In this document: positions 23,880-34,064 of the stretch, one piece after another
Position numbering within the stretch: the first letter of the stretch is position 1
Layout of the letters: every line of letters begins with the position of its first letter
Assembly (NCBI RefSeq): GCF_964355755.1
Contig: NC_092671.1
Span: 22,711,070 to 22,775,069 of the forward strand
Length of the DNA: 64,000 nucleotides
Source of the DNA: Antedon mediterranea
Lineage: Eukaryota > Echinodermata > Crinoidea > Comatulida > Antedonidae
Direction of reading: 5' to 3'
Program-made: the position numbers and the translations under genes
Notes under the pieces: generated by a model
What the model was told of the DNA's origin: nothing
Databases searched by the model: none
The model's input: only the letters and a program-made list of their open reading frames with translations

Positions 23880-24075
23880 GTGCTTTGCAGTGCGACAACG
23901 TGGGGGCGACTGTGCGTTGGGACGACTTTACGAATGGGCGATTTTGCGATGGGGTGACTGTGTCGGGTCGACTTTGTTTTGGGGCGACTTTACAATGGGG
24001 CGACTTTGTAAGGGGCAACTTTGTAAGGGGCAACTTTGTAAGGGGCGACTTTGTATGGGGCGACTTATGCAAACA
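23880..24075. repeat. 12-bp minisatellite, GGGGCGACTTTG unit
   Basis: About 14 units related to GGGGCGACTTTG, the most regular at 23995-24065. The unit leaves both strands open in several frames, so the reading frames here are by-products. The inverse unit (CAAAGTCGCCCC) makes up 27355-27450. Confidence 0.75.
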
Positions 24076-24175
24076 CAGTAACCTTTATAGCTACGATCTC
24101 TACATATTTGGGGTCAATTTGGATTTTACGAATCTCATGTTTTACGTACGCCTTTCGATCTCGTATGAACTGTGA

Positions 24176-24660
24176 TTAAAAAATACACAATAGGCGCGTG
24201 CGTCTACTTGTTTAACTATTAAATTATTTCGACATTTTCAAAACACTGGCATGCCAATCTTTTAAAAAACTTGCACAATAAAAAAAAACATTTTTAAAAT
24301 GATTTTCTAAAAGAACACATTACCATTCATTGAAACCTATAGAGATGAACACAAATTATTAGAATAGGAGAAAAACATTTATATTACATAGCCTATGTAA
24401 ATACATGAACGTGAATAGTTGAAACTGCATCCCATGACTACTGCTGCGAGGATCCTAAATCGTATATTTCCCCGAGTACGATGATATTGACCGAGTCATT
24501 TTCGCATGATTATCGTGTCCTTGTCATTAAATATATAAAATCCAGTAAATTTTCGAGTACGATGATATTGACTGTGTAATTTTCGTTAAATGAAATGGTA
24601 CTCACACGTAAAAATCATGATAAAGACACGTCTAATTAGCCGGAAATGACACTTTAATAA
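24176..24660. other. Intergenic with one short duplicated word
   Basis: CGAGTACGATGATATTGAC occurs at ~24475 and ~24557. Otherwise nothing recognised. Confidence 0.35.
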
Positions 24661-24697
24661 TAGCGCACTCGCAATTGGCAAAACGATCATATCCTAC

Positions 24698-24968
24698 TTT
24701 TTTTTACGTCAAGGGGTTTTCCCAAACCATAAAGATTTCCACTGGCTAGTTCCTGAACAACATCACCATGAGTGTAATTTGGGATGGACCTGTCTATATT
24801 GTTCTTTCGTAAAAGTTCCCACCGCCGGTACATCAAAGTTTGCAATTTTTCAGTCAAGTTCACTCCTTTGCAAACTACAGAAAAATAGCGTTGTAGAATC
24901 AATTGGTACGTTATTAAATCAGTGTTCATAAAATAAAACACGACTTGATATGAAATGTAACTAATATG
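24698..24968 (-). CDS. Candidate coding exon, unknown protein
   Basis: On the minus strand an acceptor-like CGCTTTTTAG precedes an open stretch of ~85-90 codons beginning at 24968. GT donors are possible at 24707 or 24697. The peptide has balanced, coding-like composition (TEKLQTLMYRRWELLRKNN, then THGDVVQELASGNLYGLGKP). Local GC content is above that of its surroundings. I do not recognise the family. It could be one internal exon of a minus-strand gene or a captured fragment. Confidence 0.3.
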
Positions 24969-25084
24969 CTAAAAAGCGGTCTGCAAATCGATTTCTATAC
25001 GTGTTTCACAAGTTTGTATTTTCAGACAAAATTCAAAACGACGACGTGGGAGATGACATAAAAAAGACAATAAATACAGACTTG

Positions 25085-26410
25085 GAGCAAATCTAATCAT
25101 ATTTATTACAGTATTTACAGTATATGTTATATACAGTGTAGCATAGAGACCCATCTTTTAAATCCAATTATTAACACAATGATGTTATCAAATTGACATA
25201 AAAAAATAACAATTTAAGAAGACAATTATCTAATTAATTACATTATTACAAATTTGAAGAATTTTGGGCAAGTAAAAGGTGAGATGCGCTCTTGTTTAAA
25301 CGCAATGAACTTTTACGCAAGAGATGAAAATATGACTTTTTGAATTCAACTGGCCATATGATGACGTCACAACATCTGATTAGCAAAATATTCACATGAA
25401 TTCGTATCTACAATCCAATAGCTTCCAGAAAACGTTTTAATCATGATTATCACTTTATTCTGACGAGCTATAACAGATTGAAATTTAGTGTAAAGATGAA
25501 AATAAGTGACCCACATTATTTACATTTTTAGACATGATGACGTCATAAAAATTAAAATATTTTTAACTCATTCGAATAATAGAATCTAAAATCATTAAAA
25601 TCTAGGGGTAAATGGAATATGTATAAGCTCTGTTGAATGTGATGAGCAATAACAAAAGAGACAAAAATCCTATATCTTACATCCATGTGGCTATACGATG
25701 ACGTTATAACATCTGAGAGGTACAATAAAAATTCTGAATGAATTCATACAGTATCTACAATTTATCTTCTTACATAATAAGCCAAAAAAATTTGGGGGTC
25801 ACCATTGATCCTGAAGAGCTATAATAGATTCAAAATTGGAATTATTTTGAAAATTTATTTTATAACTTTTTCAACTAAAACGCGCACAAATGGTCTAAAT
25901 CAACGTGTTCGTATGACATCATTTAATTTGAAATGATGTCCATCTTTTTTAAAATTGATGTAAAATCATAATTCAAGAGAAAAACACATGATTTTCATGC
26001 TTCGTGCGCACCTTACGCGTAAAGTTTTTTCGAGCAGGTGGGAATTTTTGACATGTTCAAAATTTTATGATCAGCGTAGAAAGTTGAATAGAAATTATTT
26101 TGCGCATTTTGAAATGCATGTGCGCGCGTAACATCTTGTGAAACATGCCATTTTTAATCCATAGAAAGTTTGTCCTTGATATGACTTAAATTTTCACCAA
26201 GTGTCAATACAAAATGACTTTTGGTTTATAATCTATGATCAATCATTGAAATTCATAAAATCGCGCGTAACTTACGCTGCGCGAGTCTAACGTCATATAA
26301 CAAAGTTTAGTTTCTTGCACATCTACAACTACAGGTCAATCTTATGACAAAGTTATACAATCTTATTATGTTGACCGGAATTAGAGATACGCTGCCAACA
26401 AAATTCTGGG
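25085..26410 (-). repeat. Long dispersed repeat related to Helitron-like family and to 541-1310
   Basis: 25085-25600 resembles the body of the minus-oriented copies at 9093, 12383 and 15441 (AGTGTAGCATAG, GGCCATATGATGACGTCACA). 25650-26410 is the inverse of 541-1310. The CTAG hairpin terminus is absent. No coding sequence. Confidence 0.55.
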
Positions 26411-26639
26411 GAAGAAAGAAGAATAACATGGAAGAAACCAAACAAATGCATCGGTAGCGCTTCAATTTTATCAGTTTCTAAAAGAATTAACCTTTGAAAT
26501 TTGTAATACCATTAATAATCAATTTCAAACAGGTGACTGCTCTCTGGTGGTAGGATTTGTTGCTTTGGTGGTATCTGGTGGTGTTTAGTGGGACCCTATC
26601 ACGACCAATTTCAAGCCCTACTCAACTGACACCGAACTG

Positions 26640-26895
26640 ATTAGCCTTCTAATATTATTCAGACTTTTGAAAAAGCAAATCACTACTGTATCAATAGCCT
26701 CTTTGTTGGAAAGAAAATTATATGTTTGAATCATGTCCCCTCTATGTCGTCTTTCTTCTAAGGACTAAGGTTGTTAAATCAAAAACTTTTAACCTATCTG
26801 CATAGGGCATGCCATGCAAACTAGGTGGTAGCCTAGTTGCTCTCCTCTGAACTTTTTCTAATAAAAGAATGTCTTTCCTTAGTTGAGGTCTAATT
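26640..26895 (-). pseudogene. CR1-type LINE RT fragment (thumb region)
   Basis: The minus-strand translation shows LLEKVQRRATRLPPSLHGM, then YADRLKVFDLTTLVLRR and, after a stop, RGDMIQTYNFLSNKE. This is the conserved C-terminal region of CR1/RTE-like reverse transcriptases. Only ~85 codons remain and they contain a stop, so it is a dead fragment. Confidence 0.7.
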
Positions 26896-26914
26896 TAATT
26901 AGTATTTATTTACC

Positions 26915-27165
26915 GGCCTAGTTAGGCACCTAACTAGGCCTAGGCTAGGCCTAGGCTAGTCACGCTAGGCCTAGCCTAGTCTAACTACTAGGTCTGCCTA
27001 GCTATTATTATATAATAGCGCCCTTGGGTCTGCCTTAGCTATTATTATATAATAGGCCTAGGTCCTACTAGGAGTAGGCTAGCCAGCCTAGCGGCTAGGC
27101 CGGCCTACAGGCCTAGGCCTAACTATTAAGGCCTGGCCCTAGACCCTAGGCTAGGCTAGTTTCGT
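26915..27165. repeat. AGGCCTAGGC-rich palindromic low-complexity cluster
   Basis: Dense overlapping TAGGCCTA, CTAGGC and GCCTAGCC words that are self-complementary. It also contains a duplicated TTATTATATAATAG block (27004 and 27041). Similar short clusters occur at ~10180, 27570 and 43125, so the motif is recurrent in this genome. Confidence 0.6.
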
Positions 27166-27354
27166 TTAATTTTCGTGAATACCACACCTTAGAATTAAGC
27201 GTAGGCCTAGTGTACTTTTATGAAGGTCAATCACATAAAAAGTAACAAATCAATCGATGATTTTACAGACGTGTTTTACACACACGCAGAGGTGGGATGA
27301 TGATATATATGGATACAGGTCAACCCGTACCCATGCCGGATGCTAGATATGGAT

Positions 27355-27450
27355 GCTAGTCAAGTCGCCCCTACGCAAAGTCGCCCCATCGCGCAAAGTC
27401 GCCCCACAACAAGGTCTCCCCAAAACAAAGTCGCCTCATCTCAAAAAGTC
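27355..27450. repeat. 12-bp minisatellite, CAAAGTCGCCCC unit
   Basis: Inverse of the unit at 23880-24075, about seven units. It abuts the outer end of the giant palindrome. Confidence 0.65.
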
Positions 27451-27460
27451 GCACCAACGA

Positions 27461-27913
27461 CGGGTGTGTAGAAAGCGACGACCTCGAATTGGACGACCCC
27501 AACGACCCGGGCGACCTCGAATTGAACGACCTCGAATTGAACGACCCATAACACGAAACCGACGACCCCTATAGCCTAGCCTAGCCCAGGCCTAAGTGTG
27601 GTATAACATCCCGAAGCCGAACATAGCCAAAGATCTTTAAACTATACCTTATTATATAATACTCGCAAGCAAGCAATTGATTGAAAAAATACAGAAATAT
27701 CGCCATTTGATACTGATTTGTGTCGACACGAACAAACGAAAAGATATGGAACGCCAATAGTGCATCATTAAAACTGCATTCGACATATTAAAAATAAATT
27801 AAAAAGAAATAAATATTATACAATACATGGTTAAACCATGGACGTATAATTACATCTCGTCTTCTTATAACGAACACTATAGGCCTACCAAGCAGCGTAA
27901 CATGTGCATGGGG
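27461..27913 (+). repeat. Palindrome left arm, outer part
   Basis: Begins GGGTGTGTAGAAAGCGACG and includes CGACCTCGAATTGGACGACC-type short repeats. It contains the foldback word TTGATTGAAAAAATACAGAA, which recurs inverted elsewhere in the arms, and ends at TGCATGGGG. Confidence 0.75.
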
Positions 27914-30610
27914 GGATATGACCGGTTGGGCCGCCGACAAGTTGAGCCGCCGGTAATTTCTATGAAACGGCCAGTGCGTCTTTTACGACATTTCGCGTAG
28001 TGATAGAGTGGTGTCCTAGTAACGACAAGAAGTGATTACACAAGTGCGGTACGATTCTAGGCCTATCTCCGCTGTTGTTGCGGCGTGCGATTTTATAGAA
28101 GAATAGCGGCGTTTTGTGTGGATTGTCGAAATAATCAGCCTTTAGTTTATGGTGTTTTTAATATAATTTATTACTAAAGAATTACGTGTTAAAATTATAG
28201 TTTCTAATTATTAGTCTCTAAACCCATGTCTATTCTAGTAGTAGCTGTGTGGGTGTGTGTGACGTGTGTGTGTTAGGTATGACCAAAGATAGTTACACTA
28301 TCTTTGGAATGACACAATCCGAGTAATAAGTCAGCAAAATTAAACAATAAACATTACACAAAAATACATTTTTTATTCTCGTGGGTCAAATCTTCCCATC
28401 TCATGTGTTCATATACGCGCATTTTTAAAGTTCCTTTGAGTACATGCATATATTGTTGTTTGATAATAAAATAGCAGAATTAAAAAAATACAGTACACAA
28501 ATTATACACATTCTTTATTCTTGTGGGTCTAAGCTTTCTTTGGGCTATGTCCAATGAATTACTACTTAGTTTAATGTCTTGCCTAGCTGTCGATTAGCCT
28601 CGGCTTGACACATTTTGTGTGAAGAAGAGTGCGCGAAGGCAATCACGTGAATTGACTTACCGTACGGCGATTGAAATACACGTTTATTTGGTTTTTACCC
28701 TTGGGGTAAAACCCATACGACGTTCGTACGAATAAACAAAGTACCGGTAAGCTGACACGAAACCAATTAAGATCGGAATTCTTAGGTCAAAAAGCGCCCT
28801 CTGTGCGTCGACCCATATCAATTGACATGGCGTGTTGACAAATTCAACTGGATATTGCATGTCGTTTCGCGCGCGAATCGTTCGATTATTATTTTTCAAT
28901 CGACAACCAGACCTATATATTTATAATACATCGAATACAATTTACTTTTTAAATAAATAATGATCGAAAATCCTGCTAACGTATGTTGTTTGTTGACCAC
29001 GTGTATTTATCGTGCGAGCCGAACTATTGTTGTGGAAATTCCATTTAATGTACACGCACTGTACCCCTCTTGTAAAAATCACCACGTGTATTTATCGTGC
29101 GAGCCGAACTATTGTTGTGGAAATTCCATTTAATGTACACGCACTGTACCCCTCTTTTAAAAATCACCACGTGTATTTATCGTGCGAGCCGAACTATTGT
29201 TGTGAAAATTCCATTTAATGTACACGCACTGTACCCCTCTTGTAAAAATTACCACGTGTATTCATCGTGCGAGCCGAACTATTGTTGTAAAAATTCCATT
29301 TAACACGCACTGTACCCCTCTTATCGTGCGAGCCGAACGGTTGATGTGGTAATTCACAGACACCAGGCTACCACAATACAGAACTCCCTGCCGTTACATG
29401 TACATTGAGCCACCGATTCGCAAGTTCAGGTCACCGGAAAAAAACCAACGAGTTGATTATTTATATATAATTTTACAAAACAATAGATATACATTCGCAT
29501 TAACGAAAAAGAACATTTTAAACAATAATTGTTAAACAATCAGAAAGCTTATTTGAGGTCGCGATTTGACATGACCCCGTTAACGCTTGATTAATTATAC
29601 CCCGAGGCAGCGTGTAATTGGAATGGGATTGAAATAACCAGTAAAGTTGGTGGATTTTTCGTCCAGATGGTTTTCTAATTTTTTATAGCCAGAGGCGTAA
29701 GTTAATTGCCACACGCGACCTCACAGTTGGAAGTACACGGTAGTTTCAGTCCCGTCCGAACGGGCCCTTAGATCGTATCGCACTTGTGTAATCACTTCTT
29801 GTTGCTATACGGTTGGGTGCACACGGAACAACAAATTTAACTGATGAATTATTCATGTTTATTTTGTGACGTTTCATGAGGGGTCCCCAACTTATGTACG
29901 AAAAAAAAAATCGCGTCCTAGTAGGCCCTACATAAGTTCATGGTCTTTAGGTTTATTGTGTCATGAAAATAAATAATAATTACATACTACAATTTTGTTG
30001 GTTTGAAACAGCAAAGGAAAGTAGTCATATTTAATAATTTAATTGTTTTTAATCTTTCAAGGTAAAAATGCAGTGCACTCCATAATATTTTTCTCGCGTG
30101 TATGCCTACCACGTAAAATCACGTTGTCTCTCAGGACTAATAGAGTATTGATATTCTTCGAATGAGGTTAAATAATTATTATTTTTTATTTACTATCTTT
30201 TAATATCATATTTTATTGAATTTTACAATGTTAATACACAAAATATTTTACTAAAAAACGGTGATTTTATGCAATTATTTTACATCAACTGCCGCCTGAG
30301 GGGGCAACATGTTTACGTCATTTTTGGCTAAAAACGATCATTTTCGGTCATGTTTTAGGCCTTATATTTTGGAATCTACAAGTCAGATATTCATAATTAT
30401 TTCTCTTTAATTATAATATTTAATAATATATACTAAAAACCGTGATATATAAACTTTGGAATATACATCGTTATATCTAATAATTAATATAAATAGAACT
30501 TCTATTAAATAGAAACGAGCACCGGCGAAAGTAAGCATTTGGCGTTTCATAGAAAATAACGTTTTTCTGGCGGCGCCTCAACTTGTCGGCGGCTCAACTT
30601 GGACTAATCC
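27914..30610. mobile_element. 2.7-kb inverted-repeat transposon, 9-bp target duplication (Mutator-like)
   Basis: Flanked by TGCATGGGG at 27905-27913 and 30611-30619. The unoccupied site is present once in the other palindrome arm (complement at 42799-42807). Termini begin GGAT and share CCGCCGACAAGTTGAG and, further in, TTTCTATGAAACG. A second inverted pair (AAGAAGTGATTACACAAGTG near 28029, inverse near 29781) lies inside. Nine-base duplications are typical of Mutator-like elements, but no transposase is present. Confidence 0.65.
28996..29345 (+). repeat. 85-bp tandem repeat, four units plus a partial
   Basis: Units start at 28996, 29081, 29166 and 29251 with ACCACGTGTATTTATCGTGC. The fifth is truncated at ~29305-29345. 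Because 85 is not divisible by three, the frame shifts each unit and the long frames over the array are not genes. Confidence 0.9.
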
Positions 30611-31912
30611 TGCATGGGGAGGGCCATAAGAAAGCTTTACATTTCACACATGCATTGTATACGGTCAAACCATGGAGGTATTTTTATACCTCCATGGTCA
30701 AACCGTCAAACCTTACCTGCCGCTGCCGCTATTTCGTGTGCTAATCGAGTCGAATGCAGTTTTAATGATGCACTCTTGGCGTTCCATATCTGTTCGTTTG
30801 TTCGTGTCGACACATTCAGTATCAAATGGAGGTATATTCAGAGCGTCATTTCGACGATCGAGCATTCTCTACTTCTACGGAGCGCCATTTATGCCTTTAT
30901 TTACTTACGAAATAGAAATAGTACTACGGTAGCTGCATCAGTGGACCAAATTTAGCACTAGTGGAGCACAGTGATATAAAATAGAAATAAGTCACTACAT
31001 TTTAATATCTTTTCGTATTAATACACTGTGCTCAAGTGGACACAATTTGGAGCCAGGGGAGCACAGTGATATAAAATAGAAAAAAGTCACTGAATTTTAA
31101 TATCTTTTCGTATGTTAATACACTGTGCTCAAGTGGACCCAATTTGGAGCCAGTGGAGCACAGTGATATAAAATAGAAAAAAGTCACTGCATTTTAATAT
31201 TTTTTCGTATGTTAATACACTGTGCTCAAGTGGACCAAATTTGGCGCCAGGAGAGCACAGTGATATAAAATAGAAATAAGTCATTGAATGTTAATATATT
31301 TTTGTATGTTAATACACTGTGCTCAAGTGGACCCAATTTGGCGCCAGTGGAGCACAGTGATATAAAATGGAAAAAGTCACTGAATTTTAATATCTTTTCG
31401 AATTTAATATACACTATGCTCAAGTGGACCCGATTTGGAGCCAGGGGAGCACTGTGATATAAAATAGAAATAAGTCACTGAATTTTAATATCTTTTCGTA
31501 TGTTAATACACTGTGCTTACGTGAACCCAATTTGGCGCGCGCGCCAGTGAGCACAGTAATATAACATAGAAAAAAGTCACTAAATGTTAATATCTTTTTT
31601 GTATGTTAATACACAGCGCTCAAGTGGACCCAATTTGGCACCAATGGGAGCACAGGGAAATAGTCACATACAAAAACATCGAGAAAAAATACTTCTGGAA
31701 TTAAAAAATATTTCAAACTTGGTATATATGTTGAATATTGGTTACTCCATCCGTAAACCAAAAGAAAAAATAGTTTCAAGCCACATCAGTGATTTTAATA
31801 ACTTGCGTTCGATTAAGATAATACTTATGAAAAAACATATCCGACACATAATATGTTAAACTCTAATAACAAAAAAAAACGGTTAGGAATTCGATTTTTC
31901 CCTGTAAATTGA
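30611..31912 (+). repeat. Palindrome left arm, middle part
   Basis: Contains a short perfect hairpin (CATGGAGGTATTTTTATACCTCCATG, ~30671-30696) and a block inverse to 27700-27790. Next comes the block inverse to 38140-38250, then the 97-bp array, then a non-repetitive segment inverse to 33165-33440. Confidence 0.7.
30960..31660 (+). repeat. 97-bp tandem array, left
   Basis: About seven units, each with ACACTGTGCTC ... GAGCACAGTG as an internal inverted repeat around CCCAATTTGG, followed by the AAAGTCACTGAATTTTAATA segment. The array repeats in inverse orientation at 33425-34064. Confidence 0.85.
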
Positions 31913-32343
31913 TTCAAGATTCAAGATTCAAGAAATTTTTATTTGTCCATAAAAATAGAAATTCACTTTGCTTGGTAGATTAAAACAACAGTATTGCAAA
32001 AATTATAAAACGTGCAGTATTATAACAGATTAAAAATACAAGATAAAAAGTTAAAAATACTGTTAAAAATGTAAAACTATTAAAAATTGCATTAACGTCT
32101 TACATTAGAATTAAAAATATGAATGCTATTTACAACGAAGGATTTTCTAGTTCTACAAAGATTTGCTCTTGGAGGTCGTAGCCTAATGCCTGATCTATTT
32201 AAGTTATAACAGTAATGTAACGGATGAGTGGGGTCTTTCATAATATTGTTTACTTTTTTTAGAATACTCTTTTCATAGATAAATGAACAAGGCGTTAGAT
32301 CAGCTTTAATAATACGTTGTGCAATTTTACATGGTCTCTCAAT
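31913..32343 (-). mobile_element. Short 5'-truncated LINE, ATTGA target duplication
   Basis: Minus-strand LINE 3' end with a TTGAATC-type tandem tail (complement 31913-31935). It is flanked by ATTGA at 31908-31912 and 32344-32348. The opposite palindrome arm shows the site without it. The coding part 32092-32343 reads IMKDPTHPLHYC, then RSGIRLRPPRANLCRTRKSF and a stop, the typical C-terminus of LINE ORF2. Confidence 0.75.
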
Positions 32344-32681
32344 ATTGAGCAACTTAAATTTAAAATATACCAAGAAATATATATTGAAATCAAGGAGTAT
32401 TTTTTTTTTACAAAAGAAATGTTCGTATGTTAATACACTGTGCTCCAGTGGATCCAATTTGGCGCCAGTGGAGCAAAGGGAAATAGTCACATACAAAAAC
32501 TTTATTTATCGAATTCAAAAATATTTCAAACTTGGTATATAAGTTCAATATCGGTTACTCCATCCGTAATGCAAAAGAAAAATTAGTTTCAAGCCACATC
32601 AGTGATTTTAATAACTTGTGTTTGTCTAAGATAAATACTTATGAAAGAACATAAAATTCCAACACATTTTTTTAAACTTTA
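32344..32681 (+). repeat. Palindrome left arm, inner part
   Basis: Includes one isolated 97-bp-type unit (ATACACTGTGCTCCAGTGG at ~32432) and ends at the palindrome centre. The spacer 32682-32817 has no pairing partner and holds a short duplication (GTAGTAACATTATTGAACGT / GTAGTAACCTATTGAACGT). Confidence 0.65.
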
Positions 32682-32817
32682 GCGATTAAAAAAAAGACAT
32701 ATGTTAAAAATATGAATTATGTAGTAACATTATTGAACGTGTAGTAACCTATTGAACGTAGGCTATACTACCAAATTTAAAATGTGTAGGACAATTATTT
32801 GATGACGATCAAAATTT

Positions 32818-34064
32818 AAAGTTTAAAAAATGTGTTGGAATTCTATGTTCTATCATAAATATACATTTTAAACGAACGAAAATTACTAAAATCACTGATA
32901 TGGCTTGAAACTATTTTTTCTTTTGCTTTACAGATGGAGTAACCGATATTGAACATATATACCAAGTTTGAAATATTTTTGAAATCCAGAAGTATTCTTT
33001 CTCGATGTTTTTGTATGTGACTATTTCCCTGTGCTCCAATTGGTGCCAAATTGGATCAACTGGAGCACAGTGTATTAACATACGAACATTTCTTTTGTAA
33101 AAAAAAATACACCTCGAATTCAATATATATTTCTTGGTATATTTTTTATTTTAGTTGCTCAATTTACAGGGAAAAATCGAATTCCTAACCGTTTTTTGTT
33201 GTAAAAATCATTATTAGAGTTTAATATATGTGTCGGAATTGTATGTTTTTTCATAAGTATTATCTTACGCAAGTTATTAAAATCACTGATGTGGCTTGAA
33301 ACTATTTTTTCTTTTGGTTTACGGATGGAGTAACCGATATTGAACAAATATACCAAGTTTGAAATATTTTTAAATTCCAGAAGTATTTTTTCTCGATGTT
33401 TTTGTATGTGACTTTTTCCCTGTGCTCCCATTGGTGCCAAATTGGGTCCACTTGAGCACAGTGTATTAAAATACGAAAAGATATTATAATTTAGTGACTT
33501 TTTTCTATTTTATATCACTGTGCTCACTGGCGCGCGCGCCAAATTAGGTCCACTTGAGCACAGTGTATTAACATACGAAAAGATATTAACATTCAGTGAC
33601 TTATTTCTATTTTATATCACTGTGCTCCACTGGCTCCAAATTGGGTCCACTTGAGCACAGTGTATTAACATACGAAAAAATATTAAAATTCAGTGACTTT
33701 TTTCTATTTTATATCACTGTGCTCCACTGGCTCCAAATTGGGTCCACTTGAGCACAGTGTATTAACATACGAAAAAATATTAAAATTCAGTGACTTTTTT
33801 CTATTTTATATCACTGTGCTCCACTGGCTCCAATTAATTAGGTCCACTTGAGCACAGTGTATTAACATACGAAAAGATATTAAAATTCAGTGACTTATTT
33901 CTATTTTATATCACTGTGCTCCACTGGCTCCAAATTGGGTCCACTTGAGCACAGTGTATTAACATACGAAATATTAAAATTCATTGACTTATTTTCATTT
34001 TATATCACTATGCTCCCAAGGCTCCAAATTGGGTCCACTTGAGCACAGTGTATTAACATTCGAA
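32818..34064 (-). repeat. Palindrome right arm, inner part with 97-bp array
   Basis: Inverse of 31040-32681 without the LINE. Seven array units have CCACTTGAGCACAGTGTATT near 33448, 33550, 33647, 33744, 33841, 33938 and 34035. Interrupted at 34064 by the Tx1-like LINE; the remainder resumes at 38076. Confidence 0.75.

Noticed and set aside
23830-24175. Overlapping open frames on both strands
   Set aside because: Produced by the 12-bp minisatellite, whose unit lacks stop codons in several frames; peptides are pure low-complexity repeats.
29012-29303. Two repeated 68-codon plus-strand frames
   Set aside because: They read through an 85-bp tandem repeat, changing frame each unit; no selection for coding is plausible.
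30614-30955. 113-codon plus-strand frame in the palindrome arm
   Set aside because: The same DNA occurs in inverse orientation elsewhere in the palindrome, without conserved coding, and no motif is seen.
28996-34064. CRISPR-like or bacterial repeat array
   Set aside because: Units are contiguous 85-bp or 97-bp tandem repeats without unique spacers, in a genome with introns and LINEs.
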